DNA of 7,972 nucleotides from JAYEKL01 sp034660995 (GCA_034660995.1 JAYEKL010000106.1:1-7972), one strand, 5' to 3'; positions 1 to 5,632 are shown, numbered from the stretch's first letter. Notes: generated by a model not told the origin, from the sequence alone. Made by a program: numbers and translations.

Positions 1-32
1 GATTAATACGTGTTGTTGCAGCTCGCATCTAG

Positions 33-68
33 GCTCCACAGCCCTATCGGGACTATGGAGCCAACAAA
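33..68 (-). repeat. Hairpin repeat, copy 1
   Basis: This 36-base unit recurs at 143-178 with a single mismatch (G at 49 against A at 159). An inverted, diverged relative lies at 81-116. With base 32 included, GGCTCCA pairs with TGGAGCC, and an inner CCC/GGG stem closes a TATC loop. The folding is slightly better on the minus strand, where a C-A mismatch becomes a U-G wobble. There is no T-run after it on the minus strand, so it is probably not a terminator. The conserved flank CCAACAAA is part of the unit. Confidence 0.8.
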
Positions 69-85
69 GCTTATTTTATTGTGTT

Positions 86-121
86 AGCTCCATAGTGGCT
101 TTAGCCCTGTGGAGCCTTTTT
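86..121 (+). terminator. Terminator-like hairpin, inverted relative of the flanking repeat
   Basis: GCTCCA (87-92) pairs with TGGAGC (110-115), with a U-G wobble, an AG/CT step and an inner GGC/GCC stem around a TTTA loop. TTTTT follows at 117-121, which is the layout of an intrinsic terminator reading rightwards. It is the same repeat family as 33-68 and 143-178 in opposite orientation, with a different inner stem that still pairs. No plus-strand gene is visible upstream in the window, so the gene it might end would lie left of base 1. Confidence 0.45.
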
Positions 122-142
122 GCGATAGTTCTGCATTCGGGA

Positions 143-178
143 GCTCCACAGCCCTATCAGGACTATGGAGCCAACAAA
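143..178 (-). repeat. Hairpin repeat, copy 2
   Basis: This is a direct copy of 33-68, 110 bases away, with 35 of 36 bases identical. The one change (A at 159) alters the inner stem from CCC/GGG to CCT/AGG with a shorter loop, so pairing is kept. There is no open frame of interest here. Confidence 0.8.
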
Positions 179-240
179 TGTAATGCTCAAAAATTAGCTT
201 TAAGATATGTTCCATCTATTATACGGAAAAGCGCAATCAT

Positions 241-282
241 TTATCCATTTAAAACTCTAACGATTACTTCCATAAAAACAAT
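241..282 (-). pseudogene. Orphan 3' tail of a decayed VirB2-like pilin gene
   Basis: On the minus strand this stretch reads IVFMEVIVRVLNG and then a stop. It matches the last 13 residues of the pilin at 3012-3374 (FVILEAIVRILNG) at 8 positions, and the rest are mostly conservative. Nucleotide similarity runs on past the stop for about 20 bases (CGCAATC at 235-241 against 3003-3009). Upstream the frame is closed by a stop at 283-285, and the pilin fusion gene ends only 16 bases away. It has no start or body, so it is a relic. The likely origins are loss of an ancestral pilin by recombination with the fusion gene, or a partial tandem duplication. Chance similarity is possible for so short a stretch, but the shared 3' flank argues against it. 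Confidence 0.6.
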
Positions 283-298
283 TTAGCAATTTATTACT

Positions 299-2061
299 TT
301 ACATATTCAACACATTCATAATAACCTGGAGTAAACTAAACGCAAGAAGCGCGATCCCAAGACCAATAACCGCTCCAGTTAATATTCTTTTTGCAGAACT
401 AATTCTTTCTTCAACTCCACCAGCAGTCATATACATAATACCAGCTATGATTATAAGGAGTAACGCCACTGAACCAATAAGTCCTAAAATATAACCGATC
501 ATTATTTCTCCTCCTTTTGCAAAAGTTTTTACAGTACCTCGGAGAGGGTTGCAGAAAAACCATGCGTTTGGATCACAGTCAGGGGGACCGGGCGGAGCGG
601 GAGGCGGAGTAGGCGGAGCGGGAGGCGGAGTAGGTGGAGTAGTAGGTGGAGTAGTAGGTGGAGTANNNNNNNNNNGCGGGGGTGGGGGAGTGGGCCGGGG
701 ACTGGGCCGGGGACTGGGCCGGGGACTGGGCCGGACGAAGCCGCAGGCTCGCTATAAGGAACTAACTCTGTTGAACAAATTAGAGATCCTCCTGCCCCAC
801 AAGTTGTTATTCCACTATACAAACTACACTTATAAGAATGCGTTTCTCCTTCTCCCACTCTTTGTTTCCCAGTATTTCCACCATTCGGCTCACCAGTACC
901 ATTGCCAAGTTCTTTTTCTTTTTTTACCACTCCATCCTCTTCAAGACAAACTACACCATCTGTTGCTGTTTTTAAATATCCAGTACATTGCACTTTATAG
1001 TCTGCGGTATATATACCAACTCCATCGTCACCATCGTCAACGCAGTCAGTATAATCAAGGGTTCCAACAAGGGAGCAACAACTTGTATCAGCAACACATA
1101 CTCCAGATTCATCCAGAAGACTTGAACACTTTTTACCCGAAACACAGTTAGGACAAACTATATCTCCTCCGCACCCATTGTCATAAGTGCCACACTCATC
1201 AGCTGTACAAGAAGTTTTACAACCTTCCTCTTCCTCTTCCTCTTCCTCTTCCTCTTCCGCCACGCAAACCCCATTAGCATTACACTTTCCTCCCGCCGGC
1301 GGACTGCAAGCATTTCCTTGAACCTTCTCATCACAACTCAAATCCGCCCCGCAGGCGTATTCAAATTTAGAATTTCCTAAAGATGTACAACCCCCTCCTA
1401 CAACATAATTACCTTCTTTGTCTCCTAAAACATAAGTTTCTCTATTATTTGAATCGCATTGTACACATTGTCCGGTAGTGCTTTTTCCTGTATTACAATC
1501 CCAATAGCCTTGCAAAAATTTACTGTTAACCCTAGCCGGAAACTCTCCTTCCTCCTTTTCGCTTACCCAGCACTTCATACCATAATTACTAGCATCTCTC
1601 GTGCAAAGAGCGCTGTTCTGATTACTGGTACATCTTTCTTCTTCGCAAAACATATAATGATCAGTAGCGATTGCATAATTATTATTGGCTGATTGAGTAG
1701 GACCTGGTGGACCGCCACCAGGAACACAAGAATTGGTACAAATTAAGTTTCCATTGCAACAATCACAATTTCCAGAAGTAGTACAGTCATTAGTCGGATT
1801 GCCCCCTCCTAAATTATCTAGCAAGCACACAGAAAGAGTGCCATTATCGGGGTCATCCCATCCGGCTGTGCAAGCGCCAGTGCCTCCGTCAAAATAAGAA
1901 CACGAGCTACCACTAGTATCATTCCATCCACATCCTCCTCCCGTAATACAAGAGTTAGTATCTAAACACTTATATGCCTTCACATCCTCCGTTTCCACAA
2001 AAACCGCGCCCGCTAAAAACAACAAACCCATCGCTAATAATCCAATTTTTTTTGTTTTCAT
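299..2061 (-). CDS. Secreted cysteine-rich protein with C-terminal VirB2-like pilin domain (interrupted by assembly gap)
   Basis: I read this as one gene split by the N run at 666-675. The product starts MKTKKIGLLAMG with a hydrophobic signal segment (residues about 6-22). About 40 cysteines follow up to residue 430, in patterns such as CKTSC, CGTYDNGCGG and CPNC. There is an 11-Glu run at residues 269-279 and a GPVP-repeat linker from about residue 443. After the gap, the frame used by codons at 664-662 and onward reads a Pro/Thr linker (TPPTTPPTTPP type). It then gives a 92-residue domain (577-302) that aligns without gaps to mature pilin 3012-3374. By hand count 38 of 92 residues are identical, including CNPL-GTV, Y-MT, SAK and the closing LN. 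The domain has two membrane helices around a charged loop. The two frames join if the true gap is 2 modulo 3 bases, not 10. The naive frame after the gap (to a stop at 529) is out of frame. An alternative is a separate 67-residue pilin starting at 502, where AGGAGG precedes ATG. However, the pilin homology extends 25 residues upstream of that ATG. The role is inferred: an adhesin-like or structural pilus subunit. No clear Shine-Dalgarno precedes the start at 2061. Confidence 0.75.
302..577 (-). other. Pilin-like domain of the fusion protein
   Basis: These 92 codons begin at the first cysteine of C-x7-C-NPL-x-GTV and end one codon before the stop. Helix 1 is the Ile/Leu-rich stretch ending at MYMTAGG. 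A short charged loop (VEERISSAKR) follows, and then helix 2 (VIGLGIALLAFSLLQVIM). The same layout and exact length occur in the pilin at 3012-3374 after its signal peptide. In the VirB2/TrbC-like fold the charged loop faces the cytoplasm before assembly, which would place the cysteine-rich part outside. Confidence 0.75.
591..665. repeat. Tandem repeats coding the Pro/Thr linker
   Basis: There are two identical 21-base units (591-611 and 612-632). They are followed by 12-base units at 633-644 and 645-656 and a partial copy at 657-665 that runs into the gap. On the minus strand in the pilin frame they encode P-P-A-P-P-T-P type and T-T-P-P repeats. Their low complexity explains why the assembly broke here. 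Confidence 0.85.
666..675. other. Assembly gap placeholder (10 N)
   Basis: Exactly ten N lie between two different Pro-coding tandem repeats of one gene. Ten is a conventional placeholder and not a measured length. Continuity of the coding frame requires a true length of 2 modulo 3. Confidence 0.95.
691..736. repeat. 12-base tandem repeat coding GPVP linker
   Basis: The unit TGGGCCGGGGAC starts at 691, 703 and 715, with a partial fourth copy at 727-736. On the minus strand it encodes G-P-V-P repeats in the linker that leads into the gap. It is far more GC-rich than its surroundings. Confidence 0.9.
1225..1257. repeat. 6-base microsatellite coding poly-Glu
   Basis: Five TTCCTC units plus TTC give alternating GAA/GAG codons, a run of 11 glutamates in the cysteine-rich protein. 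It separates two cysteine-rich blocks and probably acts as a spacer. In-frame length change by slippage is possible because the unit is two codons long. Confidence 0.9.
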
Positions 2062-2096
2062 TTTTTTTAAATTAACAAATAAATTCTATTTTTTTC

Positions 2097-2130
2097 TTGA
2101 CAAAATTACAAAACTTGCTAAGGTAATAAT
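2097..2130 (+). promoter_or_regulatory. Putative promoter of the 2181-2876 gene
   Basis: A perfect TTGACA (2097-2102) is followed at 16 bases by TAAGGT (2119-2124) or at 21 bases by TAATAA. The -35 box is good but the -10 is weak or badly spaced. The site lies 80 bases before the start codon. On the opposite strand TTGTCA overlaps it and could serve the divergent cysteine-rich gene. Confidence 0.35.
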
Positions 2131-2132
2131 AA

Positions 2133-2156
2133 CATTGCTTTAACAAACAAGCAATG
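2133..2156. promoter_or_regulatory. Perfect 8-bp inverted repeat in the divergent promoter region
   Basis: CATTGCTT (2133-2140) and AAGCAATG (2149-2156) are perfect inverted copies around an 8-base spacer. The repeat sits just downstream of the putative promoter, 11 bases before the ribosome binding site, and between two divergent genes. It could be an operator for a dimeric regulator or a small leader hairpin. No regulator gene is present nearby. Confidence 0.45.
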
Positions 2157-2166
2157 AATACAAAAC

Positions 2167-2173
2167 AGGAGGT
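2167..2173 (+). promoter_or_regulatory. Strong Shine-Dalgarno site
   Basis: AGGAGGT stands 7 bases before ATG at 2181. It fixes the start of the plus-strand gene against later in-frame ATG codons at residue 8 and beyond. Confidence 0.85.
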
Positions 2174-2180
2174 TTAAAAA

Positions 2181-2876
2181 ATGGAAAGAAATGTAAATGT
2201 AATGAATGATTTTAGCCCTGATTTTATCTATAAGCACAGAAAAACAATAATGCTAATGGCAATAGTGCTAGTGGCTTCAGTAATTTTCAACCAAGAACTA
2301 AAAACTCAGACAACAGTAAGCGAATCAGAAAAACTGTTTGTGATAGAACCAAGTAATCAATACCACGTTTCGGAAATCATGGAAAAACAAGAAGATGTTG
2401 GAGTATGTATGTTTCCTTTCGTAATCGTAGAAAATTACGGTTATCCATCCGGAAATCCATACAAATATCCGTATGGAAATGTCAACAACAACCCCCCCAC
2501 CGCTTTTGTAAGGGATATTAGATTCTCAGAAAGCGGGGTATTTACAGCGATCGCTGTTAGACCGATTGCTGTGGAGATAGCCCTATACGACAATAAGGGT
2601 GAAATCTACAGCAGGACGATAGCTCGATCATCTCCACCGTTTCAGCGGGAAACGGCGAAGACCTTCTTCGGAATAGATAGCGATCAGGCGGTACTTCTTG
2701 TTAGCGCCAGGTTGCCTTCTAATTTTAAGGAGGCAGATAAAATCAGCATACGCTATATAAAGGAAGATAGGACGGCAAAGTCTCATCTTCCTCTTTTTTT
2801 ATTATACCATATTTCTCTCAAAACACAAAATTCAGGAAAATTTTTGAGCCAATATGTAAAATGTCATCTAAATTAG
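2181..2876 (+). CDS. Membrane-anchored extracytoplasmic protein of unknown function
   Basis: I do not recognise this 231-residue protein. Residues 1-21 are cytoplasmic and polar. Residues 22-37 form a hydrophobic segment that looks like an uncleaved N-terminal anchor. The remainder would face outward. Residues 86-105 are rich in Tyr, Pro, Gly and Asn (YPSGNPYKYPYGN). Residues about 108-196 alternate hydrophobic and polar residues as in a beta-sandwich domain. The start is supported by AGGAGGT at 7 bases. An intrinsic terminator (2761-2800) lies inside the last part of the frame, so residues after about 196 may not belong to the native protein. A one-base shift upstream would stop at TAG 2768-2770, inside the terminator stem. 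The gene is divergent from the pilin fusion and convergent with the stand-alone pilin, so a role in the same surface structure is possible but unproven. Confidence 0.75.
   Translation: MERNVNVMNDFSPDFIYKHRKTIMLMAIVLVASVIFNQELKTQTTVSESEKLFVIEPSNQYHVSEIMEKQEDVGVCMFPFVIVENYGYPSGNPYKYPYGNVNNNPPTAFVRDIRFSESGVFTAIAVRPIAVEIALYDNKGEIYSRTIARSSPPFQRETAKTFFGIDSDQAVLLVSARLPSNFKEADKISIRYIKEDRTAKSHLPLFLLYHISLKTQNSGKFLSQYVKCHLN
2761..2800 (+). terminator. Intrinsic terminator overlapping the 3' part of the CDS
   Basis: AGGAAGAT (2761-2768) pairs with ATCTTCCT (2785-2792), and an inner GAC/GTC pair closes a GGCAAA loop. The hairpin is followed by C and seven T (2794-2800). It is a textbook layout, yet the open frame of the plus-strand gene continues for 25 more codons past it. 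Confidence 0.7.
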
Positions 2877-2907
2877 GTTTTCAACACAAACGCAAAGCGC
2901 GAGCATC

Positions 2908-2936
2908 GTAGGAACGAGGCAGTACCTCGTCTCTAC
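2908..2936. repeat. Interspersed palindrome of GTAGAGACGAGG type
   Basis: GTAGGAACGAGG (2908-2919) and CCTCGTCTCTAC (2925-2936) pair at 10 of 12 positions around a CAGTA loop. It lies in the gap between two convergent genes. It looks like a short REP- or MITE-type palindrome. It has no T-run, so it is not an evident terminator. The remainder of 2877-3011 holds nothing else I can support. Confidence 0.6.
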
Positions 2937-3003
2937 AAGATATAGCTATTGAAACTCCTATGCTTTAAAAATAGTAAAATCGGAATTTGAACAGTGGAGA
3001 AAC

Positions 3004-3038
3004 GCAATCGTCTATCCATTTAAAATTCTAACGATTGC
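3004..3038 (-). terminator. Hairpin spanning the pilin stop codon
   Basis: GCAATCGT (3004-3011) and ACGATTGC (3031-3038) are perfect inverted copies with the last codons and the stop of the pilin gene in the 19-base loop. On the minus strand only GTTTCT follows, so it is a weak terminator or an mRNA 3' end stabiliser. The same sequence, with two stem changes, is kept in the relic at 234-268. Confidence 0.4.
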
Positions 3039-3374
3039 TTCTAAAATAACGAACGCCATAATCGCTATTGCTAATCCCGTAGCAGAAGAAAGAAATGCGT
3101 CTTTTGCTGATTTCATTTTTTCTTCATTTCCGACAGAAGTCATATATTTGACTCCTGAAATTACTATAAAAATCAATGATATTATTCCGACAATAGACAA
3201 TAAATATCTGATAACAACTACTACTCCTTCGGAAAGAGTATCAACTGTTCCGTTAAGAGGATTACACGCAACACCAATAGCAGGCCCGCATTGCGCGCAA
3301 ACTATTCCCGCATTTATAAACAAAAAAACAAAACACAACAGAAGAAATAAGTTTTTACCAAATAGTTTTTTCAT
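3012..3374 (-). CDS. VirB2/TrbC-like type IV secretion pilin
   Basis: This is a 120-residue precursor. Residues 1-27 form a signal peptide (MKKLFGKN and then a Leu/Phe-rich core), with a likely cut after VCA. The mature part has paired cysteines (C29, C37) before NPLNGTV. Helix 1 spans about 51-74 (ending KYMTS), a charged loop about 81-92 (NEEKMKSAKDAF) and helix 2 about 95-117. This is the small two-helix pilin architecture of VirB2/TrbC, commonly annotated in CPR genomes as a type IV secretion pilin. Proteins of this type insert in the inner membrane and polymerise into a conjugation-like pilus or a secretion channel. No VirB4 or other secretion gene lies in the window. The C-terminal domain of 299-2061 is a gapless homologue of the mature protein. 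The start lacks a clear Shine-Dalgarno, but the signal peptide fits it. Confidence 0.85.
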   Translation of the reverse strand: MKKLFGKNLFLLLCFVFLFINAGIVCAQCGPAIGVACNPLNGTVDTLSEGVVVVIRYLLSIVGIISLIFIVISGVKYMTSVGNEEKMKSAKDAFLSSATGLAIAIMAFVILEAIVRILNG

Positions 3375-3387
3375 ATTTTCTAAATAT

Positions 3388-3420
3388 ATATAATTTTCTC
3401 ACTTTCTACTACTTTGTCAA
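3388..3420 (-). promoter_or_regulatory. Possible promoter of the stand-alone pilin
   Basis: On the minus strand TTGACA (3420-3415) precedes an AT run containing TTATATATA. The best -10 match is 21-22 bases away, longer than usual. A similar long spacing occurs at 2097-2130. The -35 box and the position 41 bases before the start are the only support. The rest of the 95-base spacer before ftsH shows only ACAATA microrepeats. Confidence 0.3.
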
Positions 3421-3469
3421 CTAAAATCATCATGTTAAAAACAATACAACAATAAAACAATAGAACAAT

Positions 3470-5335
3470 TTAATTCTTCATTAATTCCTCAAATTCTTCC
3501 CTTTCAATCGTCTCAACCTCTATAAGTCTATTAGCTATTTTGTCTAATTTGTCTTTATTTTTATTTATCGTATCAGTCGCGGTTTTCAAGGCGTTATTAA
3601 GAAATTTCTCAACTTCATAATCAATGTCAGCCGCGACTCTCTCACTATAATTTCTTTGTTCATGAATTTCTTTTCCTAGAAAAACAGTTCCCGAATGCTG
3701 TCCGAAAACAATTGGACCTATTTTTTCGCTCATTCCGTATTTTGTAACTAATTCACGCGCTATCCCGCTTGCTCTAGTTAGGTCGTTGCTAGCTCCAGTT
3801 GTAAGATCGTCAAAAATTATTTTTTCGGATGCGTATCCCCCCAAAAGCATCGCAAGATTATCTACGAACTCAGATTTAGAATGAAAATGTTTATCTTCCT
3901 CTGGAAGATTTAAGGTATAGCCAGCAGCATGACCTCTGGAAATTATAGATATCTTATGAATTGGATCTGTTTTTGGAAGAAGATGACCTAAAAGAGCATG
4001 TCCCGCTTCATGATAAGCGGCAATTTTCTTTTCATCTTCAAGAAGAAGATTGCTTTTTCGTTCAGGACCAAGCATAACTTTTTCAATAGATTCTAAAATC
4101 TCTTTTTTCCCAACGATTTTTTTATTTCTTCTCGCTGTTAAAATTGCGGCCTCATTAAGTAAATTAAACAACTCTGCTCCAGAAAATCCAGGAGTTCGTT
4201 CAGCTATTCTACGCAAATTTATATTTTTCTCAACTGGCTTTCCTTTGGCATGAAGCTTAAGTATTTCTTCTCTATCTCCTATGTCTGGAAGATCAAGCAT
4301 AATTCTTCTGTCAAATCTTCCAGGACGAAGTAATGCTGGATCAAGAACATCAGGTCTATTTGTCGCCGCCATAACAATTACATTTGTTTCAGTATCAAAA
4401 CCATCCATCTCAACTAAAATCTGATTTAAAGTCTGTTCTCTTTCATCATGTCCGCCACCGAGACCAGCCCCGCGATGCCTTCCAACCGCGTCAATTTCAT
4501 CAATAAATAAAATGCTTGGCGCGTTCTTTTTGGCATTTTTAAATAAATCTCTTACCCGAGAAGCTCCAACTCCAACAAACATCTCTACAAATTCCGAACC
4601 AGAAATATTAAAAAATGGAACATCAGCTTCTCCAGAGACCGCTTTAGCAAGCAAAGTCTTTCCCGTTCCCGGAGGACCTAAAAGCAAAACTCCCCTTGGA
4701 ATTCTCGCTCCAAGCTCAATAAATTTTTTTGGATTTTTTAAAAAATCAACAATTTCCAATAATTCTTCTTTTGCCTCTTTTACACCGGCTACATCTTTAA
4801 ATGTTATTTTCTTTTTTCTCTCTCCAGGTTTTAAAAATCTTGCGGTAGATCTTCCGAACGACATTGCTTGCCCATTTTGCTTTTGAGCTTGCCCAAGCAT
4901 CATCCATAGAAGAAAGCCAAGAAGTACAAACATCAGAAGCGTAGGACCAAAATTCTCAATAAAACTCTCAGTTCCAGTTTTTCCCTTTGTAATTATATTT
5001 GTTTTAGTAACCTTTTCTTGTTCTAGCCCATGAATAGTTATCAATTGCTCTCCCAGCGAAGAATTACTATCCTTTAAAGTTGTCTCTTTTGTATTTTTCT
5101 CATCATTTAATGTAATTTCAACATTGTCTTCTTTTACAATTATTTCCTGAATTCTATCTTCCCTAACCTGTTGCGCAAGTTCGTTCATTGATATTTCTTT
5201 TGGCTTTTCTTTTGAAGCATCAAAAAAAGTAAACATAGATGCCATAAAAACAAAAAGCAAAACAATAGTCAATAAGTTCTTTGTTAAATCATTTTTTATA
5301 TGATTTTTGGAAATTTTCTTAATTTTCTTTTTCAT
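3470..5335 (-). CDS. ftsH: ATP-dependent zinc metalloprotease FtsH
   Basis: A 621-residue, full-length FtsH. It is a hexameric inner-membrane AAA+ protease that unfolds and degrades misassembled membrane proteins and short-lived regulators. A membrane segment at about 20-38, an extracytoplasmic domain at about 40-125 and a second membrane segment at about 131-147 come first. The AAA+ module follows: Walker A GPPGTGKT at 220-227, pore motif FVGVG at 253-257, Walker B ILFIDEID at 285-292, and the second region of homology TNRPDVLDPALLRPGRFDR at 325-343 with arginine fingers R337 and R340. The protease domain has HEAGH at 442-446 and the third zinc ligand in GASND (D518). All catalytic residues are present. 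No Shine-Dalgarno precedes ATG at 5335. Two candidate promoters lie in the 355-base upstream spacer. Confidence 0.98.
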   Translation of the reverse strand: MKKKIKKISKNHIKNDLTKNLLTIVLLFVFMASMFTFFDASKEKPKEISMNELAQQVREDRIQEIIVKEDNVEITLNDEKNTKETTLKDSNSSLGEQLITIHGLEQEKVTKTNIITKGKTGTESFIENFGPTLLMFVLLGFLLWMMLGQAQKQNGQAMSFGRSTARFLKPGERKKKITFKDVAGVKEAKEELLEIVDFLKNPKKFIELGARIPRGVLLLGPPGTGKTLLAKAVSGEADVPFFNISGSEFVEMFVGVGASRVRDLFKNAKKNAPSILFIDEIDAVGRHRGAGLGGGHDEREQTLNQILVEMDGFDTETNVIVMAATNRPDVLDPALLRPGRFDRRIMLDLPDIGDREEILKLHAKGKPVEKNINLRRIAERTPGFSGAELFNLLNEAAILTARRNKKIVGKKEILESIEKVMLGPERKSNLLLEDEKKIAAYHEAGHALLGHLLPKTDPIHKISIISRGHAAGYTLNLPEEDKHFHSKSEFVDNLAMLLGGYASEKIIFDDLTTGASNDLTRASGIARELVTKYGMSEKIGPIVFGQHSGTVFLGKEIHEQRNYSERVAADIDYEVEKFLNNALKTATDTINKNKDKLDKIANRLIEVETIEREEFEELMKN

Positions 5336-5370
5336 ATAGGTATTTTACTATTTTTATGTTAATTAAGCAA

Positions 5371-5396
5371 TACGCAGTGAGTCTACGCAATGAGTC
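5371..5396. repeat. 13-base tandem repeat in the ftsH leader
   Basis: TACGCAGTGAGTC and TACGCAATGAGTC lie back to back with one difference. On the minus strand they fall at or just after the start expected from the TATAAT at 5403-5398. They could be paired binding sites for a regulator or a simple duplication. Confidence 0.6.
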
Positions 5397-5397
5397 T

Positions 5398-5403
5398 ATT
5401 ATA
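5398..5403 (-). promoter_or_regulatory. Proximal -10 box for ftsH
   Basis: The minus strand carries a perfect TATAAT 62 bases before the ftsH start. No good -35 is seen at 16-18 bases (ATACAA or TATACA at best). It would give a leader of about 55 bases beginning in the 13-base tandem repeat. Confidence 0.4.
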
Positions 5404-5482
5404 GTATGTAAACCTCATTTTGTATAGAGGCAGTCAGTATTAATGTAGTATTAAGTATCAAGCATCCCACTTAAGACTCTTT

Positions 5483-5543
5483 GACCTTATGGAGAAGTGA
5501 CATGCACAGAACCTCATTTTGCGCAATAGTTCTCCATAAAGTC
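5483..5543 (-). ncRNA. Putative structured 5' leader hairpin of ftsH
   Basis: Arms 5530-5543 and 5483-5496 form a 14-bp stem. On the minus strand all positions pair (one U-G wobble). On the plus strand there is a C-A mismatch, so the transcript sense is that of ftsH. The loop is 33 bases. The stem starts one base after the transcription start expected from the distal promoter at 5578-5551. It may protect or regulate the ftsH mRNA, or be a small RNA. No known riboswitch pattern is recognised. Confidence 0.35.
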
Positions 5544-5550
5544 GAACAAT

Positions 5551-5578
5551 ATTATATATAATATTCTTTGACTCACAA
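5551..5578 (-). promoter_or_regulatory. Distal promoter upstream of ftsH
   Basis: On the minus strand TTGTGA (5578-5573), a 16-base spacer and a perfect TATAAT (5556-5551) form a good sigma-70-type promoter. The -10 is inside a perfect 18-base palindrome (5548-5565), so a TATAAT also faces right, but without a -35. The expected start is near 5544, about 210 bases before ftsH. Confidence 0.5.
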
Positions 5579-5632
5579 TATCTTTCTGTGACGCTAGTGC
5601 TTAATACTTAATACTATATACTTAATACTTAG

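Larger units (their letters stand above)
5436..5629. mobile_element. MITE-like element with long terminal inverted repeats
   Basis: The inner part of the arms, 5446-5464 and 5598-5616, is inverted with 18 of 19 matches. With a 3-base offset the match extends outward to AGTATTAA (5436-5443) and TTAATACT (5622-5629). The 194-base unit has no open frame and contains further nested palindromes (5483-5543 and 5548-5565). Small size, inverted ends and no coding content fit a MITE or another mobile palindromic element. I see no target-site duplication. Confidence 0.5.

Noticed and set aside
95..286. Plus-strand open frame of 63 codons
   Set aside because: It runs through two hairpin repeats and the antisense of the pilin relic. 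It has no ribosome binding site and no protein-like pattern.
299..502. A stand-alone 67-residue pilin starting at 502 behind AGGAGG
   Set aside because: Homology to the pilin at 3012-3374 continues 25 residues upstream of this ATG in the same open frame (CNPL-x-GTV), and the Pro/Thr linker continues beyond that. The AGGAGG can be explained as Gly-Gly codons. It is kept as an alternative in the CDS entry.
549..1151. Plus-strand Gly/Val-rich open frame across the gap
   Set aside because: It is the antisense of the Pro-linker repeats of the minus-strand gene.
2908..2936. Shared terminator for the two convergent genes
   Set aside because: The stem has two central mismatches and no T-run on either side, so it was listed as an interspersed palindrome instead.
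3012..3374. Lipoprotein signal in the pilin (C26 in GIVCA)
   Set aside because: The residues before the cysteine (G-I-V) do not fit a lipobox. A cut by signal peptidase I after VCA is more likely.
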